This document shows, piece by piece, positions 23,029 to 33,774 of a stretch of DNA of 36,190 bases. Both the position numbers and the translations under genes were made by a program. Below the pieces are notes generated by a model. That model was given only the letters and a program-made list of their open reading frames with translations. It had not been told where the DNA came from and ran no database searches. Positions within the stretch are counted from its first letter, which is position 1; each line of letters starts with the position of its first letter. This DNA is from Hemicentrotus pulcherrimus (Eukaryota > Echinodermata > Echinoidea > Camarodonta > Strongylocentrotidae). The stretch lies in the NCBI GenBank assembly GCA_003118195.1, contig BEXV01001722.1, positions 16,883 to 53,072 of the forward strand, written 5' to 3'.

Positions 23029-24866
23029 ATGGCTTTCAGACGTCTATCCCTCACCAGGCTCCTCCTCTTCCTCGTAGTGACATTAATCTTGCTTGCCGTC
23101 AACCTATTGATGCGGAAACACTGTGACTGCTATGACATCGACCAGATGGCCCTCAAGATCCAGGGCTTGAAACAGCAGATCGGTGTCCAAGAAGAGCAAC
23201 TCAAGCAACACAGGAAACAAAGTGACGATGACGTCGAAGACGATCTATCATGGGGACCTCATAAACTGGCCGTCATCGTGCCATTCAGGGAACGTTTTGA
23301 AGAACTCATGGAGTTTGTTCCATTCATGCACAAATTTTTCAATATGCAGAAAGTTCGACATCATATCTACATCGTAAATCAGATGGATAACTTCAGGTAA
23401 GTTTGGGCCCTCCAATTTTTATGTGCCGACGGAACACCGATCTTTGAAAGCTTGCATGTCAGTGAGACATTACTTTGGAAATGCTGGTCCAAAAATAAGA
23501 GAAAATACTTGAAGGCTTTTAGAGTAATTTCCTGAAACGTCTCTGAATATTAGAAAAAATATCATCCGTTGAGAGTCGGAAGGGTGTTATCTCATATACT
23601 TTCACACAGGGATAAGGCCCTTCTGGCTCTCTTTACAGTTGATATACAAGTAATAAAACCTTCCTTGATTGGTTCAATTTCTGTGCAACACAATCCATGT
23701 CAAGTACTAATAATCCAACCTAAATAGCAAGCTTTCGAGATGAAAGCAGAAACCCAAAGAAACGGTGCAAATTGGAGCAAATCCAGACAAAGTTATGAAT
23801 GTTAAGAACTTCAGCTGATAAGTAAAATCTCAGGTTGATGATTTTGGTAGTGTAACTCAAATATAATGTTACATACTCTCCACGTGTTGTATTTGAATAA
23901 ATGATTCTAATGAATCACATCCCCCACCCCCCCCNNNNNNNNNNNNNNNNNNNNNNNNNNNNNNNNNNNNNNNNNNNNNNNNNNNNNNNNNNNNNNNNNN
24001 NNNNNNNNNNNNNNNNNNNNNNNNNNNNNNNNNNNNNNNNNNNNNNNNNNNNNNNNNNNNNNNNNNNNNNNNNNNNNNNNNNNNNNNNNNNNNNNNNNNN
24101 NNNNNNNNNNNNNNNNNNNNNNNNNNNNNNNNNNNNNNNNNNNNNNNNNNNNNNNNNNNNNNNNNNNNNNNNNNNNNNNNNNNNNNNNNNNNNNNNNNNN
24201 NNNNNNNNNNNNNNNNNNNNNNNNNNNNNNNNNNNNNNNNNNNNNNNNNNNNNNNNNNNNNNNNNNNNNNNNNNNNNNNNNNNNNNNNNNNNNNNNNNNN
24301 NNNNNNNNNNNNNNNNNNAAAATCACATATATTTGGGCAGTTGGCGACTCATAATCAGATTCAGGAGGCTTTGTGGTCTGTTTGCGATTTTCTATATCTT
24401 ATGTAGTGTGTTCTTGCGACAAATGAAATCATCAATAAGATAAACAGACACACTTATGACAAGAGTTTTCTCCTGAATATGTTTTGATATATTTTTTTAT
24501 TGTAAGCACCTTCAGTGTATTTTGTCATTAATTGGTATAGTTTAAGCACCTTGAGCACCCTCTAGCTACATAGGTGGATAATGTTGTGCAATATAATTTT
24601 ACTTTATTGTCATTTTAATGACAAGTTTGAAGTAAAATTGCTTGTTGAGAACTACTTGAGAGAGAAGCACCAATGTCTTTCTTGCTCTCCACTGACGAAA
24701 CATTGATTACCTGGTAAGTTGACACTCCATTCAATAAGATGTTAGCCTCTGCTTCGTTCTTGCGAAAGTAATTTCAAAATCTTCCTCTCCTCACTCACCT
24801 TTTACACCCCTCACCTTCTCTTTTGCTTTCTCTATGTGACTTTCTCTCTCTCTCTCTCTCTCTCTG

Positions 24867-24903
<37 letters not shown>

Positions 24904-27714
24904 GTCTCTCTCTATCTCTGTCTCTCTCTGCCTCTCTGATTTCATCTTTGCCTTATATATTTCTCACTCTCACTGTATCTTTTTTTTGTTACACTTATGT
25001 GTTTTAGGTAAATGGAATGTCTAACAAATTCTGGGGATGGGGCAGAGAAGATGATGAGTTTTACCTTCGACTAAAGAAAGTAAATTTAGAGGTAAGTAAG
25101 TAAAATCATATATATAAGCATCATGGTAGTTTCGCATTATACCATGGCATACAAACATTTTCAGGAATCAATCCTGGTACCAAATTTGATTCTATAAGCA
25201 GAGAAATAAAAGAATGATATTTGATAAAGGATAAGAAAGTTATAAAAATGTAAAGTATTGTCATTGATTAAATAAAACTTTGCATTTCAGAAATTATGAA
25301 ATAAATAAAAGGAACTGAATTACCCTTGCAAGCGAATTCTAAATTTCTTTTTGATTGTTAATAATTTTCAGTTGATATACATTTTATTTTTTAAATATCT
25401 ATTCACAAATGGAAAATACAAATAATTGTTGCCAACTTGAGTAGAAAAAGCATATTGACTTGGACCTTAAGGAAACTGAGCTTTTATGGGGTTATGCAGC
25501 CTGCACTGTATACAAATATACACACATCAGGGGCTCTGTTTGGAACTAAAGTACCTGACATGTCATGAATAGTTTAAATGATGCTGTTGGTGCCATGTAG
25601 ATGATAAAGATGATAATAAGATGATTTAAATGAAAGCAGAAAAATAACAGAAACAGAATGGCAAAAGTTTGAAATGAATCAGACCAATAGTAAGGAAGTT
25701 ATGAATGTTTGAAATATGAGATTACTATTAAAAGTCTATGCAAATCTCAAATTGGTAGTTTGGACAGTGGATTGTGACGTAGGAGGTGGATAACTCTCCC
25801 ATTTGCTGTGTACAAAAATATCATTAATTTCTGTTTTACACATAAGTTCCTTCTCCCTTGGGGCACTACTCAAAATATATTATAGATATCAGGTCCTCTA
25901 AAAAGAATAGACCCTCCTGAGACAAAAATTTTTTAGAAAAAGTTAAATTTTAGTCATTTTATATGTTGGAACATTTGAAGTGTGCAGACATGCAGTGATT
26001 ACAACTTTTCAAAATCATAACTTTCTTATATTTAGTAAGATTTAATTGAACCTTTCATCAGTTTGCTTCAATTATTTTTCTGCTTTCTTTCAGAGTAGTT
26101 GTCAATTTGGATGGGATTTCCTTTTAAGTATAAATTTGGTTACATGTACGAAAATGGTCCATTAGTTTGCATCTTTCATGTATAACAAGAGTCTAATATA
26201 GGTACTAGACCTCATTTTCAGTAGGCCTGTCTTCACTAGCTTGAAATTGCCAAATATCCCGCTATTTGAACTATCCCGATCTCAAACTATCCAATATTTG
26301 TCCGGTGCGTCTCCACCAGACCGAAGACTCGCACTATGCGCGAACGCTGAGCAAAATATCTCGAGCTATTTTCTCAAGGTCGAGTTCCAAGTTTGGAGGT
26401 CGAATCTTGATCTGATGAAGACGCGATTTGTAACTTTCGGGATTATTTCCCAAATCAGAAATAGCGGGCTATTTGGCAAACTCGAGCTGATGAAGACGCG
26501 CCTAATCCAATTCAACAACAAAGTGGTAATGTGACTGTTTTGATTACAGATTAGTAAACCAGAAGGTATAACCACAGGACCCGAGGATACATTCTATCAC
26601 ATCCATGACAGTAAGAAGAGAAAAAGAGATATGGTCAGGGTACAAAATCAAAAACAGGCAAGTAATCTTTCTCATAGGCCCCGTTCCCATTGAAAAAAAT
26701 CTTTGTTAGTGATGAGAGATCAAATTTGATGTGTTGCTGGAAGAAGTGCGTTAGCATCCATGCATGCCATCGGGCAAATTTCTGGTACCTTGCTTCTAAG
26801 GTTTTGATTGCTCTGTACGTGTTATACCATTTTTCGTTATCGAACATTTAAAAAGTGAGAATGGATGGGAAGTTCCTCATACGAGTAGTTTTGTAACAAA
26901 TAAGCACATATCTTTGAAGTTACGGGCATCTTTATGCCAAAGGTTGTTTGTTAAAAGCTAATCTTGAGCTTGGGTATTAGAATCGTATATCGAGAGAACA
27001 TTGCTATAATTATTTCTGGATTGTTTATCCTGCAGTAGATTGATTGTTTGAACCATTAAAACAATAACAAACTCACAAAAAACTTGATGGAAATCCTCTT
27101 CAATAAAAACCATGACTCTCATTTGCACATAGTGACCTGTGTTAAGCACATGGTGTCGGGCCAACTTACCTTGATTTCCTTATCTTTCTATGCTCGTTAC
27201 TCAGCCCCTATACATTTTCTACCAAGATCGTTTGGCACATGTCATTTATTTGTAGTCTTGAACATTCAATGTAATGTTTTGTTGGATTCTGTGAGGATTT
27301 ATTCTCTATCATTACCAATTTTTCTCACAACACGTGAGACCCTAACCCTTTGGCTTGATATTTTCAATTTGAATTTTAAACAATTTCAAATGAATTCATT
27401 AACTATTGAGTACATGCTGTATAGTTGATACGTTCGCAATATATACCAATTATATTATATTACTAAATTTTCACGAGAAAAAATGTTGAGTAATGCCTTT
27501 GTATGTAAATAATAAGATTTTTGCATTATCATTTGGTATTTATTCAACACAGGAACAATTCAGGAAGGATTTAGAAACAGGTGTGGATAGCGTAGACTAC
27601 AAACTCCTGAGCAAACAAACATTAAAAGTAGATGGAGCTAGCTGTACTATACTGCATGTGAATCTCAAATGTGACAAAGAAGTAACACCATGGTGCGAAC
27701 ACGAAGCCAGGTAG
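23029..27714 (+). CDS. B4GALT7: Beta-1,4-galactosyltransferase 7 (xylosylprotein), central exon missing
   Basis: Four visible coding exons: 23029-23396, 25008-25091, 26550-26657 and 27553-27714. Exon 1 gives a short basic tail, a membrane anchor (residues 11-28), a possible coiled stem (about 38-62) and [19 protein letters not shown] with [13 protein letters not shown]. The second visible exon gives [20 protein letters not shown], the third [15 protein letters not shown], and the last [13 protein letters not shown] with TPWC then a stop. All are diagnostic of B4GALT7 (GT7 family). It is a type II Golgi enzyme that adds the first galactose of the glycosaminoglycan linker to xylose on proteoglycans, Mn-dependent. 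About 78 residues with the metal-binding DVD motif and the GGILL-type segment are absent between exons 1 and 2; the phase (2 in, 0 out) needs 1 mod 3 bases, and the N gap lies there. The His-x-His ligand is present. The third visible intron begins GC (CAG|GCAAGT). The last exon's end is triplicated downstream. Confidence 0.93.
23571..23632. repeat. Short palindrome family copy (62 bp)
   Basis: Arms AGAGTCGGAAGGGTGTTATC and GATAAGGCCCTTCTGGCTCT pair across the loop TCATATACTTTCACACAGG. Lies in B4GALT7 intron 1. Related copies are at 30983-31049 and 33775-33839. Confidence 0.75.
23935..24318. other. Assembly gap (384 N) in B4GALT7
   Basis: An N run follows a poly-C stretch (CCCCCACCCCCCCC), a likely sequencing obstacle. 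The missing catalytic exon of B4GALT7 should lie here or nearby. Open frames across the N run are meaningless. Confidence 0.95.
24840..24945. repeat. CT microsatellite in a B4GALT7 intron
   Basis: Pure CT runs with GTCT interruptions, about 60-165 bp upstream of the exon at 25008. Confidence 0.95.
25626..26127. mobile_element. MITE family G, copy 1, in a B4GALT7 intron
   Basis: The right end complements to TTAAAAGGAAATCCCATCC, then AGCAGAAAAATAATTGAAGC and ATAAGAAAGTTATGA. The left part repeats the same words in forward orientation (AGCAGAAAAATAACAG, AAGGAAGTTATGAATGTTT), so the element folds back. The outermost left end is eroded. It matches the element starting at 36019. Confidence 0.7.
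26224..26502. mobile_element. MITE family H (279 bp), 47 bp before a B4GALT7 exon
   Basis: The left end GGCCTGTCTTCACTAGCTTG with TTGCCAAATATCCCGCTATT matches the complement of the right end (GGCGCGTCTTCATCAGCTCG, TTGCCAAATAGCCCGCTATT). An inner GATGAAGACGCG repeats the end motif. The exon acceptor is at 26548-26549. Confidence 0.8.
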
Positions 27715-27957
27715 CACATGGACAACTCACAGGCAGACATTGACTGGAGATAGAAGGAGCTGGCTGAACTATACGTCACGTCTCTCTCAAGGTGACATGA
27801 TTTCACACAGTGGTGCGAACACGAAGCCAGGTAGCACATGGCCAACTCACAGGCAGACATTGATTGGAGATAGAAGGAGCTGGCTGAACTATGCTGCATG
27901 TCTCTCTCAAGGTGACATGATTTCACACAGTGGTGCGATCACAAAGCCAGGTAGCAT
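27634..27957 (+). repeat. Tandem triplication of the B4GALT7 terminal exon end, 120-bp period
   Basis: TGGTGCGAACACGAAGCCAG occurs at 27691 and 27811, and as TGGTGCGATCACAAAGCCAG at 27931, exactly 120 bp apart. Copy 1 is the real coding end and stop of B4GALT7 plus UTR. Copies 2 and 3 closely resemble each other and match copy 1 best after the Trp-Cys codons; upstream of that they have drifted and carry stops (TAG at 27751, TGA before CATGATTTC). The copies are noncoding 3' UTR duplicates. Confidence 0.9.
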
Positions 27958-28261
27958 ACGGACTGGAAGATGAGAATCTATTTCATATCTTCTAGGTCAT
28001 TATTTATATAACGGTCCTTAATCATATAGGTAAAGAACTAGAATGCAGGCAGAAACTGCAGACTGGCTTTGGAACTGCGCCCTAAACAGACTGTTTTTTT
28101 GGTGCTCCCCTCAGCCAGGAGGAGCATTTATATTCTTAGTAGTGCCCTTTGATGAGGCATTGATCCTCAGTTTCCAAGTCCTTCAGATAGAACTCAAAGT
28201 CATAGGTTAACTGGTTGCTTATCTTCAAGCTTTGATATACTTAGCAATCAAGTGGAATGTT

Positions 28262-28620
28262 GTACTCATGATGATGATGATAATAATGGTGAATTCTTAT
28301 ATGGTGCACCTGTTTTTCTCGTTGTGATGCTCCTGGCTCTCCAACATGATCACCACGGTCAAAGATGGTGGGTAAATACGAAGTGCTCTGGCACATCAGG
28401 TACCCGTTCGCACCTTGGTAGGGAGTTGCCAAAGTGGATTAAAGTCTTGTCAAAAGATGTTGGTGCCGAGCTGGGATTTGAACCCTCAACCCTATATTTC
28501 AGGACCCTATAGCTGGGAGGGGAAAAACAAACTTCATCACTGTGGTCCTACATGTAGATGCTTTCCTTCCAGTTTAAGGGATAGGGATACTATGCAGGTA
28601 CACCACTAAACCAGACTTTC
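28262..28620 (-). mobile_element. tRNA-derived SINE, head interrupted
   Basis: The minus strand shows an A-box-like GTCTGGTTTAGTGGTGTA near 28612-28595 and a strong B-box GGGTTCAAATCCC near 28475. They are separated by about 120 nt, where a tRNA would have 30-40, so the head appears to contain an insertion. The tail at the left (GATGATGATAATAATGG, TTCTTATATGGTGCAC) resembles that of the SINEs at 13075 and 14147. Confidence 0.6.
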
Positions 28621-29345
28621 CCCGGGCATATTCCTAAAGTTTTCTTGTGGTGGTTCTATAAACTAATCGCATAACGGTCATTGCGTGAAGCTACAACTGC
28701 ATTTTCATGAAGTGCACATGCATGCATGTAGAGGATCTTCTTCGCTTCATTTTGAAATGATACAAAGGGTTGAACAGGTACTGAACCACTGCAGTGATAT
28801 GATTAGTTCAGAATATAGATGGGCTCCCATTTAGCCACGAAGGTCACTTGCACAGGTGAGAGGCTGCATTAGAAAGAACATATATTTTTCTAAAGATGTA
28901 CATATTTTAACAAATTTAGCATGTCATTTTGATGATGGAGCTCAAATAGAACTCTTGGCTACAGTGTAGACGCTTTTACCTCAAAACAGCATACTTTAAT
29001 AACATTTCAGTTATTTTTTTATTGTAATCATCATTTTCTTTATGAGCAGAGGGTTGAAAAATCCAGCAAAATACTCTTGGCCCTGTCTCATAAAGAGTTG
29101 AGATTGATCGTGATCTATCACAAACCCACCAATCTCTTGTAAATTTACAGTGTACTCTGGTACCTTTAACACCGTATTGTACTAGAAACACGACCGCAAA
29201 GTCCCCTCTAGCGCCATCTCAAGTCTGCTGTAGCAGTAGGGTACCGTACATCGCTGCTTCCCTAGTTGCACTGTTGGTTCTCGCATTGAGTCCTCTAACT
29301 GCAAAGTGGGAAACAGGGTTACACACTCACTTTAGGTGAATTATC
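28621..29345. other. Intergenic DNA, no gene seen
   Basis: GGCCCTGTCTCATAAAGAGTTG near 29079-29101 resembles a MITE terminus, but I found no partner end. Nothing else is supportable. Confidence 0.4.
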
Positions 29346-29635
29346 TAATTCCCACTTTGTCAAATGCCCATTTCATCTACCGTCCAAAAGGTCTAATAAT
29401 CATTTGGTGATTATTGTTATTATTCATGATTAAATGATGATTAGACCAAATGGATAGTAGACAAAATGGGCATTAGACAAAATGGGAGTTAGACCGACTG
29501 GAAATTAGACTTAATGAGCTATAGACCAAATGGGTAGTAGACTTATTGGAGATCAGACCAAATGAATATTAGCCTTGATGGTTATTAGACCATATGATAA
29601 GTATACTAAATGATTATTAGACCATGGGGATAGTA
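29346..29635. repeat. 16-bp minisatellite with an internal inversion
   Basis: Twelve consecutive 16-bp units from 29444 to 29635 follow the pattern GACCAAATGG-NNANTA, for example GACAAAATGGGCATTA. Left of the junction, four units from 29346 to 29409 are in the opposite orientation (TAATTCCCACTTTGTC and so on). The spacer at 29410-29443 completes a hairpin centred near 29418. Confidence 0.85.
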
Positions 29636-30176
29636 GGTGGGTTGGGTGTAGACCAAACTGCAATAGACCCTCACTGTTGGCACGTTGACCATGAGATGGC
29701 GCTGTGCAATAAACAGTGCACTTGGACAGAAAGTTTATCAGTTCAGTATGGCTTTAATGTACCAAGTTGCAATTCAATACATGACAGGCAGGAAAACCAT
29801 TTTTTTTAAAGTTACGGTATTAAGAAGAAGATCAGTTTACGAGACAGAAGGCTTTCGTCTTTGTCATCTTAAAGGAACTTTGAATACATGAACTTACATT
29901 ATTTGCTGTAGGGAGGTAAAAATGTTCTCAAAATGATAAATACTACTTCTCTTATGTATTATGTTGATGTCAAATCAGTAAGGGAGGAGTTTGATTGATA
30001 CCTTGATTGGTTTTCTATGCAGACTAAGTGTGGTGCTATTGTAAAGTGCAAAGATTCCAAGAAACTGTCCAAAGTCTCAAGACAGTGTGCAAACAAAACA
30101 AAATAAAAATAATTTTTGAACACATATTTCATAGAGATGTCAAAGATCTAGATTTGGGTTCCATGCAATGGTCCCT
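29636..30176. other. Intergenic DNA, no gene seen
   Basis: Short open frames only, none recognised. Confidence 0.5.
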
Positions 30177-30674
30177 TTAAAGGGACGTTGTAACATTGTT
30201 CAGATGAGAGAAAAAGGTGCTAAGGTAGTGAATTCAATGCTAGATGTACAATTACAGATAATCTGAAAGTTTGAGTGAAAACAGACAAAAACTGATCTGA
30301 CCGATTCCTGAATTCTCCCAATTATATTAGTATAATTTAATTTAATTTTAGTTGAATTTAAATCGACACAAAGCAATGAAATCGGCTCTGTATACTATTC
30401 CAAACATTTAAGTGTTGACAGATTTTTAATACCGGTAGCCTGTTTTATGTGTTTTTTTTCATGGGAAAACGGTTGGGAGAATTTACTGTTAGAGGTTGTT
30501 GCACAGTGACACCTTTAAAGAAAACCATAAATATTTTTGTGGTTTGAGAATTTTTTCAGGATTGTTTGCATGTTAGAGAGTTATTTCAGTAGAAGGGATA
30601 TAATAAGTAACATTTCATACAAAAATTATGCCGATTTTTTATCAACCTTCAACAATGTTACAGAGTCACTTTAA
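30177..30674. mobile_element. MITE family F with TTAA ends (498 bp)
   Basis: The left end is TTAAAGGGACGTTGTAACAT. The right end complements to TTAAAGTGACTCTGTAACAT, and both continue TGTT. TTAA lies at both boundaries. The interior is AT-rich and noncoding. Confidence 0.8.
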
Positions 30675-30982
30675 TCATCACATGTGATGTACATGTACAT
30701 ACACATGTACTAGTACCTGTAGTGCAAATGTAGAAATATGCAATGCTAGGTGGTTTACATACTTGATGTGCATCTCTAATATCATTTCTAACAGACTAAC
30801 ATTGTAACTCATTAACAATTCACCACTTCGAGGATCCAACCTAAAAACGGACGCTGGCAGACCTCGTACATTTTTATCAGTTTCAAAGTCAGGGATAAAA
30901 GACTTTCTACCCCAATACAAGTACCTCAGATCTATTTATCCAAGCTAACAGTGTATACATTGTAACTTCTATACCATCTGTT

Positions 30983-31049
30983 TTGAGCCAAAAGGATGTT
31001 AACTCATATAATTTTACAAAGAGTTAACGCCCTTGTTCTTCTGGCTCCA
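30983..31049. repeat. Short palindrome family copy (67 bp)
   Basis: Arms GAGCCAAAAGGATGTTAACT and AGTTAACGCCC...TTCTGGCTC pair across a loop with CATATAATTTTACAAA. It lies 16 bp before MITE A copy 2. Confidence 0.75.
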
Positions 31050-31064
31050 TGTAAACGATTTGCT

Positions 31065-31579
31065 TTAAAGGTAATACAAAGTTTTGGGAAATTTTGAAAA
31101 TTGGGTGGATAGTGATTCTTTACCATTTTGATATATTTGATGCCCCTGTGGATGTATTATAAGCACTAGCCTGAGAAAATTTAGCCCCTAAAACACTTCT
31201 GCTTTTGAGAAAAATTGAATATGAAAATTTACGGGTGCTCCCGGTAAATGTTGATTAATTTCAAATAGCGCCTATGGCCGTACAATGGTAGCTGCGACCA
31301 TGAAAATCTCAGAATATGTAGTTATGATATATAATTTCCAAACAGGAATAGCTAATCGGTTGAGTTTAGTCAAGAAACATTGTTTTATTGCTTAATTAGT
31401 ATCTTAACCTTCAGAGGGAGCTATACAACATAAAGAGTTTATTATTTATAATTTCATAACTTTAGACTCGATTTCAACCACGACAACGATCACTGAATAT
31501 TGTATTGTCGCAAATGCTTCCAATATGTTCATTTGAACCAAACTCATGACCCCATACCAAAACTTTGTATTACCTTTAA
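31065..31579. mobile_element. MITE family A, copy 2, with TTAA ends
   Basis: The inverted repeats GGTAATACAAAGTTTTGG are perfect at both ends and sit inside TTAAA...TTTAA boundaries. The interior matches copy 1 throughout (for example TGCCCCTGTGGATGTATTAT and GGTAGCTGCGACCATGAAAA). The fifth terminal base differs from copy 1 at both ends alike. Confidence 0.88.
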
Positions 31580-32263
31580 TGTGGAATGCAATTTTATCTA
31601 CCGATTAGAATCGGCTGTTTTACATATAAAATATAGTCATGATACAATCTGAAGGACTTTATTCTCTTTCCCAGGAATCTTAAATTGGTTGACATACCTC
31701 TACTCTTGTCGTGTTGTGGAAAAGCTGAATATAATATATGTACCGGTATATGCTGCTTATTGTTAGAAACATTAGTCACAAATTGTGATGCAGTGAGTGC
31801 ATAATGTCTACACAACTGAAACAATTATAGCATTACATAGGGTACCATAGTGCTACATCATATTCGTTCATTGTCCAGGTTACTAGTTCTAAAGACTGGA
31901 GCCTGCACATGAGGTTTACCGTGTTATCATTCAAGCAACCGACTGGACCAAGGCATTTTAGTGTTTGGCAGTGGAAAAAATACATGGGGGCTCGAGGGGA
32001 ATTCGCCCCCGAAATGCCAAAAAGAGCCCCCGAAAGTCTTAAAAGAGCCCCCCAAGAAAATGTGCATAGAGTTCAATGCAAAACAAATTAAAGAGTGTTA
32101 TTTTCATGCAAGCAAGCTTGAAAAGTAGCCCCCAAAATTTTTAGAGTATTTTTTCCCCTGGTGTTTGGGGCTTGTTTGATCACCATAGCTCAAACATTGT
32201 ATGGAACCAGCAACCCTGACAACTTGGCCAGTATGACGTCACACTTGGGTACTCTATGTTCAG
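31580..32263. other. Intergenic DNA with a short GAGCCCCC repeat
   Basis: No gene seen. At 32000-32060 the word AAAAGAGCCCCCGAAA and variants recur three times at about 21-23 bp, and a related AAAAGAGCCCTCGAAA appears at 33118. Confidence 0.45.
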
Positions 32264-32569
32264 TGGGGTGTTTCACTAAGATCCTAAGTTGGACTTAACA
32301 ATTATGGAAAACCGTTAGCATCATTGAAAATATTTTATAAAAGTTATTTCAAAAGGCATTAAATGTTGATTCAAATCATTCTTATTTTCTATTTTCTTTG
32401 AGATATGAGATTTCATGTTCTTGATTTGGAATTCATGAAAACTTTTTAAAAATCAGAATTTTTGCTTTTGAATATATTTTATTTTTGGCTACAAATGGCT
32501 CTCCATATTTTTAAAGTCCAACTTAGAGTTAAGTTCTACTTAAGATCTTTGTGAAACACCCCCCTGGTC
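32264..32569 (+). mobile_element. MITE family C, copy 2
   Basis: The ends GGGGTGTTTCAC and GTGAAACACCCC are inverted. The interior (AAAAGTTATTTCAAAAGGCA, ACAAATGGCTCTCCATA) matches the complement of copy 1. The left arm has lost about 15 bp relative to copy 1. Confidence 0.85.
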
Positions 32570-33303
32570 TTCTAAAAAGGGAAGGTCAACTACTAGTGAT
32601 ATTTTATCAAGTTATTGTTTGCCACAAAATTGTACACCTCATTGATGCCGGTTGCTTTTCAACAGATGCACTGTCACATGATGTTGCCTTGATGCAGTTT
32701 TGGACTCAGCTCAGCTTTTTTCAAAGATGACGATATTGTAGACATGCTTAAATAATGAGAGTATTTTGATTGCATACTTAATATCGATATTGACTCAAGA
32801 CTATACCATGCAACTGCTATGATATGATGCAGAAATACTTTGTGAATTTATTGCCAAATTTGGACCTTTTTGTTAATGCATGTTTTGTTGTTTTTGTTTT
32901 TTTTAAGTTTCTATACACCAATATATTAAGAATCTATACAATTCTTTAGTTTATGCAACTCAGCTTGCAACTCAGTTTTTCAAGGCCAAAGAAAATTATT
33001 TCATCTCATTTTTCCAGCAAAATTAAAAAACATGTTTCCTGCTATGTTCCAACTCCCTCATGTTCTACCAACTATGAAGAATATTTTTGTTAATGATTTT
33101 GCTATATGGGAAGGTCCAAAAGAGCCCTCGAAAACTTTAAAAAGCGGTCGGGTAGAGGAAAAAGATAAAAGGGCATAGAGATCTCCTTGAGGAAATCTCA
33201 CTTTTGCTATAGCATTTCTAAGAAGAGCCTGTGTTAACCCCCATGTTACTTGTTGCACTGTATCATGTCATTTATTGTTCATGTCATTTGCTGAGAGATA
33301 AAA
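32570..33303. other. Intergenic DNA, no gene seen
   Basis: AT-rich. No coding or structured feature recognised. Confidence 0.5.
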
Positions 33304-33343
33304 TGGCGTTAGCTCTATGGTTATAGTTAAGGCCCTTCTGGCT
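33304..33343. repeat. Shortened copy of the palindrome family
   Basis: GGCGTTAGCTCTATGG then TTAAGGCCCTTCTGGC keeps one full arm and part of the other. Confidence 0.45.
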
Positions 33344-33380
33344 TTTAACAGATCATGTGTAAAATTATTTGAATCTTCAA

Positions 33381-33745
33381 TGTAAAGACCAGTTATGGTC
33401 ATGTGATTGCATTGTGAAAGAAACGTTGTGGAATCGATCAGATAAGGTTGATCATCTAGCATATAAGTATTGGTGTGTACTGCAAGCATCAAAATGATAA
33501 GAAATTTTGCCCATTCTTTGTAAAGTTCCAAGCACTATACACAGAAAGATGTATATGGGACTACCCTATATCTCACACAGTCAAATAAACAAATTCACCA
33601 AAGATATCATTTAGTAGGCGGTTTCCTGGCAATTTTTTTATCATCATGTATTAGTCAAAACATATTCTTTCACATGATTGGTAATGAGAGCTTCCATTTC
33701 ATTTATTGAAATTGGGGCGTTTCCAATACTGGTCTTTACCTTTAA
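33381..33745. mobile_element. MITE family B, copy 2
   Basis: Starts TGTAAAGACCAGTTATGG (the outer TTAAAG of the left end is altered) and ends CTGGTCTTTACCTTTAA. It matches copy 1 at 14767 across its length, with a GTATTGGTGTGTACTGCA segment shared with the truncated copy instead. Confidence 0.85.
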
Positions 33746-33774
33746 ATGATAGTGAATTTCCACATATCGTCTGA

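Noticed and set aside
23901..24443. Frames spanning the N run
   Set aside because: Most of the codons are undefined; there is no evidence of coding.
27597..27973. Repeat-containing frames on both strands (109 aa minus, 77 aa plus)
   Set aside because: They arise because the 120-bp tandem repeat is a multiple of three; the true frame is the B4GALT7 end, which stops at 27714.
29346..29635. CRISPR-like array
   Set aside because: Units are 16 bp and directly adjacent without unique spacers, in an animal genome; this is a minisatellite.
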